A DNA stretch of 64,000 nucleotides from Actinernus sp. WN-2022 (Eukaryota; Cnidaria; Anthozoa; Actiniaria; Actinernidae), in NCBI GenBank assembly GCA_030867875.1, contig JAOWCC010000019.1, positions 105,697,006-105,761,005 on the forward strand, read 5' to 3'. Under the pieces are notes generated by a model. That model was not told the origin of the DNA and ran no database searches. It saw nothing but the letters and a program-made list of their open reading frames with translations. Within the stretch, counting starts at the first letter, position 1. Each line of letters begins with the position of its first letter. This document shows positions 33,671 to 48,186 of this stretch, in pieces. A program made the position numbers and the translations under genes.

Positions 33671-36600
33671 CTGTTCCTTGGTTTACGTTGTACTGAATGC
33701 ATGCAAGAGGCTTTAGGTAATAAAAGTACAGTGGAACCTCTGTACGGACACCTCTATAATACGGACAGATCTCTAGGTCTCGGCAGCGCCTCGTGTAATC
33801 CACAACAATTTTGATCATGTGATGACGCAAAATGTGGCAAATAAGAGGACACCACGGCAATATATCTAGCCTTCCAATACAGCCGTCTCGCATCAGGAAC
33901 CACAATCAAAACGTGGCCCCCGAGAGAGACGTCTGCGTCTTGAGACGGAAAATTCCATACTGATGACGTTATACGGCCAGGATCTGGTCGGGTAATTTGA
34001 TTGGCTCGTATATGATAATTAGGCATACTATCCAATCAAATAACGCGACCAGATCCTGGCCGCATAACGTCATCAATATGGAATTTTCCGTCTCAAGTCG
34101 CAGACGTCTCTCGGGGCCACGGTTTGATTGTGGTTCCCGATGCGAGACGGCTGTATTCGTAACCTACGAAATAGCGTAATTTTTTAAAACAACAAACAAG
34201 AAATATTCAAGCGGAAGAGCCTTGAAAATGATGGAAATTGTTAGAAAAAAAGTGTTTCCAACGCGCTATCACGTAATCCTATTTCCAATGGCAATAAACC
34301 AATCAGAAAACAAGATACTGAGCAGTTGTGGTAAATTAGTTAATTTTAAGTGGATTGGCTATTGCAAATACGTGTACAAATGTGAATGTTTAATATTGTT
34401 ACCTGTGGGTTGAAGGACGGTAACAATGAGCGGAAAAACATCGCCAGCGGGTTGTTTTCCTCATTGCCCACAGTATGCCTAGAATGATTAACATCTTATT
34501 AAAATCTGCACCACCATCTCCAAAACACCTTCAAACATTTCATAGTTCCACCTGTCAATTAAAATTCAAAGCACTTCAGAAAAATGCTCCATGGGGAAAT
34601 ACCGCCGCCATCTTGTCACACAAGCTTGTCAGAAGGAGATGAAACGGAAAGATTTGAGAAATTTAGCAAAAGAAAGGAAATCGATAAACAATGCTACGAG
34701 GCCTATCGCCGGGGTCGAACAAGTGGTATAGTAAGTGCTTTGCCTCTCATCACTGTGGCCTGGGGGATAACAATGCTACGAGGCCTATCGCAGGGGTCGA
34801 GCAAGTGGTATAGTAAGTGCTTTGCCTCTCATCACTGTGGCCTGGGGGATAACAATGCTACGAGGCCTATCGCCGGGGTCGAGCAAGTGGTATAGTAAGT
34901 GCTTTGCCTCTCATCACTGTGGCCTGGAGGATAACAATGCTACGAGGCCTATCGCCGGGGTCGAGCAAGTGGTATAGTAAGTGCTTTGCCTCTCATCACT
35001 GTGGCCTGGGGGATAACAATGCTACGAGGCCTATCGCAGGGGTCGAGCAAGTGGTATAGTAAGTGCTTTGCCTCTCATCACTGTGGCCTGGGGGATAACA
35101 ATGCTACGAGGCCTATCGCCGGGGTCGAGCAAGTGGTATAGTAAGTGCTTTGCCTCTCATCACTGTGGTCTGGGGGATAACAATGCTACGAGGCCTATCG
35201 CCGGGGTCGAGCAAGTGGTATAGTAAGTGCTTTGCCTCTCATCACTGTGGCCTGGGTTCGAGCCCCGGTAAGGTGAGTTGAATTTGTTGGTATCTCGCCC
35301 TTGCTCCGAGGGTTTTTGCTCCGGGTTCTCCGGTTTTCTGCCCTCCAAAAAAAAAAAACACGCTTACTCCAATTCGATCTGTGGTTTAACCGGGTTCTGA
35401 CTTTGAGCAGCCCCTGTGGTTGTTTCACGTCCCGTTAAAATTCAGTGTATTCTCTTCTTGTTTCTCGCTCTGTTTGTTTTGAATTTCTTCGGGGTAAAGT
35501 TTACGGCTTGTGGGCCATAGCAACAGTAACTAAGGGGGTGGAGCTAATTTTGCGGCTTGTGGGCCATAGCAACAGTAACTAAGGGGGAGAGATAAGTTTA
35601 CGGCTTGTGGGCCACAGCAACGGTAACTAAGGGGGAGGAGCTAAGTTTCGGCTTGTGGGCCATAGCAACAGTAACTAAGGGGGAGGAGCTAAGTTTGTGG
35701 GCCATAGCAACAGTAACTAAGGGGGAGGGGCTAAGTTTGCGGCTGTGGAACTATGAATGGCCCCATTTAAATGTATTTTAACAAAGTCGAATGCCTTGGC
35801 CTTTTGATTGCAAGGATGGAAATGAATCACTAGTTTTCAACCCAGTTTTTACCAGAAAAACACCCGAGCGTTTTAAAAATATTTCATCTACCTCTTGGCT
35901 CGAGTGTAGCTGGATATGGAATCTTGCGGGGGAAGAGGATCGTACGACATCATCGGCACATCAGATAACTCCTGTCAACAAAAGTACAAACTGTTACTAC
36001 AACCGAGTCGCCTCTTAAATCCTTTCATTTGGTTGGCTGGCTTGTAAGGTTCCTGCTTTTTGATTGCAATCCGAGATTGCAATCCGAGTAGCAAAAAGAT
36101 GCGATTTGGTCTTTAATCGCACTCTTTTCAAACAATCAGAGGAATCCCCCAGTGATTTCAAAAATAATTAAGGGCGCTTTCCATTTACGCGAACTGACTG
36201 GTCGTCTGATCGGCCATTTCTTAAATGGAACGCGTAAGTTCTAGGAACTGAGTGGACCAGTTCGCAGAACTGACATGTTCCATTTAAGATTTTACCACAA
36301 TTGCCGGCAATCTCGCGATCTGATTGGTCGATGTGCGGTTGTAAATGAGAATCCAGACAACGGTGCTGACGCGAGAAAGTTATAGACAATGCTGGCTCTT
36401 TCAAAGCTGTCACGCTTTGTAACGAAACTTCCTTGTACGTTTTCTAATATTGTTGTAAAAACAAATTTCCTCTGGTTTTCCGTGGATGCGTGCTGCGTGG
36501 AAAGCGCCCTAAGGCCTACGGCAAACGTCGAACTTAAGTCGCGCCGATCCTATTAAAAATTGGTTCGGTAGAAGATCGACTTAGAGCCGACGTGGCAGCA

Positions 36601-39600
36601 AACGTCGAACATATGTCGATCTTAACTCACTTGCGCCTAATTAAATCACGGGAACTAACACGTGTCCTGGCGCATTTCACTTTTCGCCCGCGGTTAGTGA
36701 TATGGCGAAATACAGCGCTCGGTCGAATATATTAAAGAAAGGCCTTTCTGTGGAAAATGATTGTACAAAACAGAAACAGAAGAATGGCGTTCTACACAGC
36801 ACTCGGTGCCGTGTATACGAGACGATGGTTGTCACTGCAAGTGGCGTTATTGGCCATGTTTCTAGCGGTTGCGATTCACACATTGAAGCGTTTGAAAGCG
36901 AGCTATATCGCAACATTCGCAATAGCCAATGCTTCTGCCGGCATTCCAGCCAGGCGCGTCTTCATTACTTTCGAATACTGAGCATTTATTACAAAAAGGC
37001 ATTTCGCATTTAACGCAAATGGAGTTTGTGACGTGACGTTAATTTCCGGCTGAGCGGCATGCGGCAATGACTTCCGATAGGCCGCCATTTCGCCTTCGAA
37101 ATCGCCTTTGTACAGCGCATGCTCACCAGGGGGGGGGGGGGGGGGGGAATCAGTGTTTTGGAAGATGGGGGAGATGCTGTTTTCACGGTTTTGACACAAT
37201 CCATACGATTTGCATGATTTATTTATTATTTTACATAATTTATGAATTTAGTTCGGCACGTGTTAAGAACGACGTTTGCCGTAAAGTCGCACCAGAGTCG
37301 TAATTCCCGACTTGGCTACTCGGACCTCATGCTGGACTCGTACCTGTTGAATAGGTCGATCTCAATTGCGGCAAACGTCGTACTATCCATGAGCATATTT
37401 CAAAATTAATAGGTTCGACTGAATTAAGTTCATGGCTAGTTTGCCGTAGGCGTAAGAGTAATACCAAGAGTAGTACTATGAATTCAGTACAAAGCCGATA
37501 TCAGTCTGCTAAGTCAGGCCCATATAAAATATGGTCCCTCGTTTCCTCTTGTTCACGCTTGTGTCGTCACACAGTCGTGTTTTTACGTCGATAACTCATC
37601 ATATGACAGTCTTAGAAAACTGATTAACTGAAAGCCAACGAGCTCTTCTGAGGGGCCCTACGATTCTTTTAACGTGAACCACTTGCAGTCGAAGCTGAGA
37701 CTACATTTGTATTTAGCAAAAGCAGCACAATTATTTTTAGACCCTGAGCGTTGTTCAGTCCGACTGGGAATGAAGTGGGAACGATTAGTATGCCGCACTA
37801 GGAGCAAGTATATTAATTCAAGGGTGGGTATGCATTCTTCGATTCGTGTTATTGATACGGCGAGGTGAAAATCAGAAGAACAGGACTTTTTATATGACCA
37901 GTTAAATTAAGCGTAGAATTCACTACTCTACAAATAAAATGTGCTACTGTGCTATTTACCATTGGTAAAGATCCTGTGGTATCCTTGATGTCTGTAGTAC
38001 AAAGAATAACAGAGGAGGTGAGAAGACTGTCGTTAAGAAGGTTCGGAGAAGAAAACCAACGGACTAACAGATTTAGAGTACCTCTTCAATTCTATCACCA
38101 CATTCTTGCCTGAGAACTAATTAATTCACGGGTATTTAATTACTTTTTTTCTAGCAACAAAACCAGTTTAATATCGCTAACCACCCTCCCCACCCCTACA
38201 AATTGAGCGGGCCTCCTCGTGCTTTACGGGCTTCCTGTGTTAAATTCCACGGCTAGCCCGATGTCGAAATGGAGATGCCTGCGAGGATAAAGGCACGTTT
38301 ATTCACAGGCAGCCCAAGCTCTGTATTTGCACTGTGTGACTATTATTTCACAAAATTCTCAGATAAAGAAAATAAACTTACCTTAAGAGTTTGTTGTTGT
38401 CCTGTTATTTCAGTCTGGGGTCTAGAAATGGCGGTTATGGGCATTTCTCTCACTTTGGGTTTTTCTCACTTCTCTGTCTAAAAGAAAGGAAAGGCTGCAC
38501 ACTCAAATTCAAACCACGAGTCACTTGAGGACGATTTTTCGCACGAAAACCCGTCCGATAGGCGTAATTTCCTCCGTCAGGTGAAAGGTAGATAGTTTTT
38601 CTTACCCCAGAAGTTTTCAGACTTGAGAAATCATTATCCTAACTCTTCCAAATAAACTCATTTCTTTGAAAAAGCCCTCTCATTCTTCGTCAGAAACTAC
38701 GTGTTAGCATCAATTCGGGCATGCTGTCAAAATTCCTCTTTCCGGCAGAGGGACAGTCAATAAATTGCCAGATACTTTACTCTCTCCCCACGGGGTCTAA
38801 CGTGCCGCCTATTGTACTGAGTAGCCAATGGCGTGGCTACAATTTCAAACAAGTTGACAACGCTTGACGACGGCTTGTTCCCAAAGTTCACGGGCTCAGA
38901 ACTTATACATATATACCTTATTTTGAAACTGGTCTACAAGTGAATCGGCTCTATGGTAAAGTGTGTAGAGCGCGCTCTTCGAATCCAACGATTTGGAGTT
39001 CGATTCCCATACCAGCCAGTAACAATTTTTGTTATTCTTTTTCTCTTTTCTCAGTTTTATTTAATCTTTTCCTCTATTTTAAGCTATTAGAGCCGCCTTC
39101 CACACTAAGACTTTGTTTTGCATTGACTCTCAAGTGACTCGTGGTTTGAATTTGAGTGTGCAGCCTTTCCTTTCTTTTAGACAGAGAAGAGAGAAAAACC
39201 CAAAGTGAGAGAAATGCCCATAACCGCCATTTCTAGACCACAGACTGAAACAACAGGACAACAACAAACTCTTAAGATAAGTTTATTTTCTTTATCTGAG
39301 AATTTTGTGAAATAATAGTCACACAGTGCAAATACAGAGCTTGGGCTGCCTGTGGTTTATTGAAGAAAAAAACACCATGGCTTCGAACCAAAAACAGCCC
39401 TTATAAAGCGATCAAGCCCAAACCAGAGCTTGGGCTATCTATGGTAGTTCTCATATCAAGATGTCCTGAAGCTAGCCGTCCTAGCCAAAGCCTCGGCTCA
39501 GCCGTGCTGAGAATTGTGACTTAAACCCTGCCGCCATAGGTACGCATGGCTGTATTTAATGTCGAAGAGATTATGAATCAAAGTTTGGACGCATTCAAAC

Positions 39601-42600
39601 TCTATTCAACATGTTTTCTGTCGCCTTACGGTGGATTTCTCTCTATGTACGGAAAAAGGGCGGGGAAAAAACAGCGAGTAAACCTCCATTTGAAAAACGT
39701 AAGTAAACGCAACAGTGGAATACTTATGGCTGTTTTCTTGGCGCACGTTTTATGTACGTGAAAAATACGCGACAGTGAACATTTCACACTGCAGACGAAG
39801 TAATTTATTGATCGTTAGTGACTCTTGTTCTTATCTCTCACCTGTAAGTAGAACAAGTACTGCGTACGTTGCTTGTGTTTGTACTCATGTCGCTAGTGTG
39901 AACACCTTATGCACTAGCCTGCGGAAACAACCGTCTCTATTCAAAGGCCAAAAGCGAGCCCCACGAGAGGGACGTCTGCGATTTGAGCCCAGAAATTCCA
40001 TACTGATGACGTATTCAAGAAAACCGCAAAGTTCAGAATGCCGCGTGAATCTACAATGTAGCCAGTAACATAATATTCATAGGAATCTAAACTATATTCG
40101 TATCCTTTGCAGAAAATAGGCAGAAAAACGGGTAGTATGCAGGGACTGACTCATTCACGTTTGTCATAGATCTAATTCGAAAATTGTTATAAAATATTGC
40201 CGAATGCACAAAATATACAAAACTTGAAGCGGGGGCAAAGAGAATCAACACACTGACAGAAAATATCCGAAGAAAGCTTATTTGCTAGCAACTAACTTAT
40301 CTCCTTCGCCAATCCACCACGGTTTGTTTGTTGTGAATGTGAGATTTTTGCACTTGGCGAATCGACAATCAGCGAGTTTGTCCGGATTCTGGACGACAAT
40401 ACACCCCATTCCAATATGGCGGATACACGGCCGGAGCGTTGGGTCGGGACACGAAAACGAGGGTAGTTAGGCGGAAGTCGATGGCAAGAAGGTCATGAGG
40501 CGGGAATTTCGCGCAAGTTTTGAAGTGAGTTTGTTTTTCCGAGAGGGTTGGAATAAGTAGATTTTATCCCCAGAGAGTTAGAAAATATGGCGGATATTCA
40601 GGCTATCGTTTTCACTGAAGAATATATCCCTCAGTGAAAATGATAGCCTGAATATCCGCCATATTTTCTAACTCTCTGGGGATAAAATCTACTTATTCCA
40701 ACCCTCTCGGAAAAACAAACTCGCTTCAAAACTTGCGCGAAATTCCCGCCTCATGACCTTCTTGACATAGACTTCCGCCTAACTACCCTCGTTTTCGTGT
40801 CCCGCCCCAACGCTCCGGCCGTGTATCCGCCATATTGGAATGGGGTGTATATGTCATCAGTGTGGAATTTCTGGGCTTAAATCGCAGACGCCTCTCTCGG
40901 GGGACTCGCTTTTGGCCCTGGAATAGAGACAGCTGTTTCCGCAGGCTACTTATGCCCCCTCCCCCCCTCCCCCCTCCCCCCTCCCCCCTCCCCCCGTGCC
41001 ATGGAGTCGGTAACACGAAAGCGAGTCCAGGGGGGCCTTGAAGCTCGCCAAGCAAACGTGAATATTGTTGTTGGTTATGTGGATAAACGAAGGACCGTAA
41101 TATCCAGTAGACAAAGCATTTGCACTGTTTATTGTATTGAATTTCGTCGACTGACCTCGCTGTCATGTTATCGACTCCACGACCACGTGGTGATCTGTTG
41201 GGGGGGGGGGGGGGGGGGTTATTGCATAGTATAAACTACTTTTACCTGACATTACGATGTGCCTGTAGATGTTCCTCGGCGTCCCTTGGTATCGAACTCG
41301 TCGCCTAAAAAGGACAAATAAAATCATTGAATCATCAATGATAGACAACACGCCCATAAAAAAGGCAATTCAGTGGGCCCTACGGTAAAGAAAGGTTTGT
41401 TCACACTTTTTAAGGGATTTGAAAAATGGAGGGCTTTCCGAAAATAAAGCCATTCAGGCGAAGGTAAAAAATGATATGTAAGGGAGAGAAACAGGTGCCC
41501 CGTGTGAGAATCACAACCTTCAGATTATGAGACCGACGCGCTGCTACTGCGCTTACGAGGCAGGTGCTGGTTCTAGAGTTTTGTTTACTGATTCATTGGG
41601 TTTACACTTTAATACTGTAATTAAGAAAAACAGAAATATTCTAGGGACCGGTCATTAAATATGGCGAGGGAGGTGGAGGATAAATTATTTTTGGTCAGAA
41701 TATTTTCCAGACCCCTCACTTTAATACAAATTAATAATAAAGCCCCCCCCCCCCTCTGAAGCTTTGAAAACATTCAACATCCCCCCCCCCTTCTCATTAA
41801 CATTTTTTGGGGGAAACCCCCCTCACAATTCAGCAAAATAATCGACCCCCTATTCCCCCCCCCCCCCCCTCCATATTTAATGACCGGTCAGATCGCCCTT
41901 CTTCAGAAATCCTTAAAAAGAAAACATTGAAATATTTTGAAGTATCTTCTAAACAAGCCTGAACAAGCCTGCCTCCTCTGCTAAGGGTCCACGAGGCCAC
42001 TTTTAACAAGAATACATTGTTATCTTATTGGTAGAATTTTGAGGGGTACAGAAAAATATATGAGAAAGGTATTTTGAGGATTTCTAATGCTCAGGTACAA
42101 GTCATTGAACCAAAAGGATGGCTTCAACGTGGAATACATATGTAGTATTCAAGGGATCTTAAAACAAATCGCTTTTCTCAAGAAGTAGGTTTGAGAGAAA
42201 ATAATTTTAGATGTTTCTCATCCGCCCACCCGCCCACCCATCAATTCATGACTATGCCCTTAAAGAATCTTTCATTTTTTTCTTCCGAGCACCAGCTCCC
42301 GTAAAGCTACCATTGTAACATACTTTCTTGTGCATTCCTCCACGAAAGGTTCTTTGTTATCCACTCTTTCTATTACTTGTTTGACATTAGTTACCAGCCA
42401 CTCAATGACCTGAAACGAAACGAACTCACAGGATGAACAAAACACACACGTGAATAGTCCAGTTTCGTATTCGAAAATTACCGCTGAATGCGATGACTAC
42501 AGACGCATGTACGCAGGGTTAGCCTCATTCTGAAGTTAAACATTCTTAAATTCCAGCGAGAAGGTGCAAAATGTGAAACTACAAAAATACGCAGCGTTGT

Positions 42601-45600
42601 GAATAGCCCACCTACTCGCTGGTATTTATGAATATTTAACTTCAGAATGAGGCTAACCCTGCGTACATGCGTCTGTATTCATTGAATAGGCCATTTTGAC
42701 GATGTTGCGCGCGCATTGAGAACAATATACAAGCAATCAAGAAAACAAAAGATTGTCATGCAACATTGAGTTTTGGCGGGCCACATTCTGTTTTTTGGCG
42801 GGCCACATGCTTTTGTTTTCAATGCGTGCGCAACATCGTCAAAATGGCTTATTCAGCGGTAATGTTCGAATACGAAACTGGACTATTTAGGACCATATTC
42901 AGGTAAGAAAAATAGAAGAAAGAAAAGAAAAAGATGATTGTCTTACCTCGGGGTCCTTCCATGCATGGTATGTCCTCCCCACATACAGCATAATAAGCTG
43001 TTTTAGCGCAATCGATTCACTGCATGGAAATCAAAACATACTTATTCAGTACATGTACTTAAAGGGGCATTGTCAATCGAATTGAACATTTAGGTTTCTT
43101 TATGAGGGACCTACATAAATAACAAAAATAGAACAGAAATACTATGTGAATGCACTGATATCCTGGGGGGGGGGGCCTCCAAAACCCCCTTTTTTTGAGG
43201 AAAAAACCCTGATTGCCCCTTCTTTAAATAAAAACAAATAGGCCCTGTGAAATAAATTGTTGGCCGGAAAAGGAATTAAAAACAAATTATAAATTGATAT
43301 TAAAATACTTTTACTGCACCCAAATTAAACTCAAATCCTGACCCCCCCAAATCAGGTCAAACCCCTGACCCTACCTGCCCAAACTGAGCTCAAAACCCTA
43401 ACCCACCTATATTGATACATCCATGATTATTTCAAAAGTAAAATCATTCAAATAAAATTTGCTGATTTTACAGTTGTTATTTCTATAAATTAACGTTTAT
43501 AGTTATATCAACATAAGTCACCACCTTGTCTTTTCTCTCTTTATAATTCCTTTTTCTTCTCTTTTTTTTTCTCCCTCCATTACATGTAAAACTTAACTTA
43601 TTCTTTTAAACTGTAATTAGTATATTTACTTATATAAGACTCGGCCCGCCTAGATTAGCTTTAAGCTACCTGCGGACCAGTCAGATCGTAAATTACACTA
43701 TTAGAATAGAAAAATAAAATGTGTGTAAAACAAAATTTGTACACATGTGCAACACCATGACATAGCCCCTTTAACTGTTTGTAACCAATTAACAGCCACT
43801 AATCTAACATTGACTCTATACATGACATAACACCTTTAAGGAATATGCTCTACTTCACATTATTTCATATTACATATGCTTTCTCTATACAATATATTGA
43901 ATCTCTTAGCCAGCAATATAATAAAACCACACTAGAGATGTATTTGTTCTAAATCTTCTTTATGTTGAAGAGAGATTTATCAATGGACGGTAGTCAAAGT
44001 CCGACGGAAAATTAATCGTTATATTATGGAATACCTGGTTATGGCAAGAGCAGAGAAGTACTTGTGGTTAGCAAGGGAGGAGTCGAGTACCACATTACAT
44101 TTATCCATGAGAGGAACAAATGCCTTGAGAAATACAAAAAGAACAGACATTAACACTGGCCTACTAACCAAAACTAGTTCCTGATATTGACAAAACGCCG
44201 AACTGCGTTGCCCCAGATTTATGTGATCTTCAAGTGACGTGAAAATAGAAGTTTCAATCTTCTGTCACATGAGTTACTGTTACAAACCACCTGCATTCAT
44301 AGCAGGAGACTCCAACAGTAGCCTGAATTTCAGCCGTCTCCTCTAGTTCGTTCCTCCCCAAGAGAGACGTCTGAATTCATCAGCCGATAATGCTGTCCAA
44401 TGACGTCACTACCTCGAAATCGCGGTAGTGATTTTGATTGGTCAATTCTATAATTATGTGCATCATTTCACGCTAAATATTTTAGATCAAAGACTTGCAA
44501 AATCCTGTTTGAAATTGTCGTACATTATTCTGTCTGGAAAAGTTCAGTTGCTAAAATAGACTACCCTCCCTTAAATGTTCTTTACTGCTGTAAGTAAATC
44601 AACACATTAGGATAATATATATATATATATTTAGGCAAAAAAGGAGAAAAACTATTAATTATATAAAAACACAAACATAACTGGTAGAATCAAGGGAAAT
44701 CAGTGCAAAACGTTTAGAAGAAAAAAGAAAACGAAAAAAGGGGGAAAATGTATCACTAGCTACTGGCCAAGGTAGGTTTCGCTCCGGGTGGCCTTGTTTT
44801 AACAGTGCGTGCGCAGGTGCAGAATTTTTTTCAGGCACACCACTCGCTGCACATCGGGGTTAGGGCGTTGCACAACTCCTCGCCCTAGCGAGTGATTTCC
44901 AGAAACCAGAGAAAGATCTCAACACTCAATATAGCTGTTGTTGATTGCTTCCTAAACTTAATGCAACTGGAGAGGGCGAGAAACTCAAAGACGATAAAAT
45001 AACAGACGGTTAAGATATAGAGGTCATCTTATTCGTCGTGATAAATATGGTATCAGAACAATACCAGTTGTCTGCACTTTTAAACTTGAATGAGTCACAC
45101 CATTATACACATCATTCAAACAATGGTAGCAGATGCCAGTTGTCCCAAAGATTGCAAAATTGGAGTCGGTCAGAAATGTCTTAGTTTCTGTTATACAGCA
45201 GTGTTGTGTTCTTTTGTGTTTTTAAGGAAATTAACGTTATTTTCCGGTTAGACTTCACTGTTCTGTAGGTCTATTGGACTTCACTGATAAAGAATCCCAT
45301 TGTTTTAGGGTTAGGGTTTGTATTGTTTTAGGGTTAGGGTTTGTATTGTTTTAGGGGTAGGCAATTGTTTGGGTAACCAATATTGTCCGCCATCGACTGT
45401 AGATTTCCTGGGACAATAGCCTCGCTTTGATGCCTTTATGAATGACGTCAGTGTTGCATTATCGTTTGTAGATTTCTCTTTTTCACAACAGGTTGGGAGA
45501 AGAAGTTTCGTTTTGATTTCATTATGATAAAGGTGCATACATACCGAGGGGAACATGATTAGGGCATTCTGAAGCTGAAAGGGAAACAAACACAAACTCA

Positions 45601-48153
45601 CTTTAATTATCTGAGAACGTCATAATTATTCAAAAATCTTTAACTACGTGCATGACTTTGGATTGATATTTGTTTTGTAATTATATTTTTCATCCTTTAT
45701 TAAAGATCGACCAATTAAAAAGTGTCTTACAGTTTCAATAACTCAGACCCTATTCTAAAATGGCGAATCTTGTAGAGCAGTTAACAGTTGAATGCTACAA
45801 TGTTGTAGAGTATGGCAAGATTAGCAATAGTACTGTGAATTTTACAGGTGATAGCATAAAATGGTACTAATGGTAACCGCCTCACTGGTTAGCGCAGTTG
45901 GTAGAGCACGGTCTAGAGTGCGGGAGGTCGGGCTTTCGAACCCGGCCGCGTCCTTGGGCAGGGACGTTTATAAGCCGTTGGCCTTGTCTCCTTCTACTTC
46001 TAATCAGTATTTGAAGGGGACGTGAAAGAACATGTTATACTACTCGAAAAAGAACAGGGGATTGTCACCCAGTACAGCAGCCTGGCCATTGCACTAACCA
46101 CAGACTCAACATTGTAAACTGCGTGGCAGCTATATTAGCGCCGTGAAGCAGTCCGAAATAATTCACTGACGGGATATGTCAGTAATATGTAAAGCGCCAT
46201 GAGACTGTGGTGATATGGCGCTATATAAATATGGCCATTAAGTTAGAGATTTCAATATATAGAATCACATGGGTTTGAGCCAGTTATGCCTAACTGATTT
46301 TCCCTGTATTTAAATGTTAATAACTTTGCAGTAATGAAAGGTTACTCTCAAACTGCTCAGTATTACTTACTATGCCATGTTTTACTACATGCAGCATTCA
46401 CTTCACCTAATATCCTACGTTTTTTGCATTATGCAAATATTTAGAGCAGCCATATTGGAATAGCGTCTATAAATATTACAGTATGAATTTTTGGCCTGAT
46501 AAATGTTATCCAAAAGGGACATTGTTTCAGCTACGAGTCTGGTGTTGGTTTGGGTAACACATCAATAAGTGGGTACTTCACTATTTTTGCTATTTATTAT
46601 TCCTTATGGATACAAGACTAGTTCGTCAAAAGGTAAATAACCCAAATTCTGCTAAAGGAACATTTTCTATATAAGTTTACTAACCATTTCATCCGCTTTT
46701 GATTGATTTCCTTTTTGCTTGTTTAGGTGGAAGAGAGCCAGTGGTATGGAATATGCAAAGTTTGGCAATTGAGACAAATTCCGGTGGCTCTGAAAGATAA
46801 AAAACAAACATAAAGCCTCTCAATAGAGGACGCATGGATTTAAAAATATATATTTTATGTGTTATAGCAGGCTAAATATTACAGCTTACAGCTGGTGGGG
46901 GCTTGCTTTTACTCCTCACACACTCCCCACTACGTTAACTGTTTTGAACACACTACACTGACTCACGGTTGATTTTTACGGAGGGAGGAAAACCGGAGAA
47001 CCGGAGAAAAACCCTCGACAACAAACCTAAACTCACATGTGGTGCCCGAGCCAGGAATCAAACCCGGGACCGCAGCGGTGAGAGGCGAGTGTTTTACCAC
47101 TGCGCCAACCTGCATACAATGTTAATTATAGTTTTAGCAAGACTGCAATGTGTTACATGTACATTTGTATGTATGTCGTTCCAGCCGTAAAAATCCAGAA
47201 CTTTGAAAAAACAAACAAGCACCCGGCTAGCAGTAGAGACAATGTTCTGTCTGTTTTCCACTCGAAAAATTCCCACAATTTCTTTTGCAAACCATGCAGC
47301 AAGACAAGATATTGTTGCTTTTCAGATGAACCGGAATTACTTACTTATCGTTTCATATGTTAAGGAGTTTAATTTGGGGTCATGCAGGATTATATTACTA
47401 GTTTCTCCACATGACAAACACGGTTGTTCTGATCGGGTTTTAAAAGTTGTATTTGGTAATGATCTGAAGGTAGTTTCTCATGAGTACTCACTTCCCATTC
47501 TTCATAGAGTCTGACGAGGAATGAGTGCTGGTCTGATGTCACGGCGTAGAAATCAATCATCAACAAGACACACAGAGGGTCATTATCAGGATCTAGACTG
47601 TCAAAATTACGACACACAAAACAACATTGGTTAGTGGAGTGATCGCTTACATGGTAAACATCAGAAACAATTAAGACACTGCCGCGGTACACCACGCTAG
47701 AACTTTGTAATGGCTTCTCCAATTGTTTTCCTATTCTGATCCAGTCAAATAGATTAGTTACGGTATGTACGTTACACAATCTTAGAGCGAATTTTGTACG
47801 AGTGGGCAAGTTAAGGAAATGACTGACGGCATGCTTACCGTATGATGCCGTGACGTTGAAATGGTTTCCCATTCTTTTTGTCTTTCTGATGCAATCAAAT
47901 TACAGAGTTACGGTAGAGTAAGTTACGGTACGATTACGGTAAGGCTAACAGCATGCCATATTTTGTCCCACTCATTGGAAATCTGCTCTAAAGTAAGTAA
48001 AGTAAAGCGACCTTATTTAACGTCGGTAACTCGTGACAGTCTAGTGAGACTGATAAACTTGAGCCCGACGTGAGACCTAAGATTTACGTCCTTATTCGAG
48101 AAGATGAGAAGGTCTAACCATTTGCAGTTGTTTCACAAAGGCAGCACCTTCTT

Positions 48154-48186
<33 letters not shown>

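Noticed and set aside
33543..33702. Acceptor TTGTTACCAG near 33543 as the start of the last TCF25 exon
   Set aside because: Similarity to TCF25 (TISVWQPSDR, TSHG) continues upstream of it in the same frame.
36702..37013. 103-codon + strand frame in the 0.94-kb DNA element
   Set aside because: Similarity-like composition switches between two frames; no known transposase motif.
38946..39018. Functional tRNA gene
   Set aside because: Box B is good, but the D-arm has extra bases and an acceptor stem cannot be drawn confidently.
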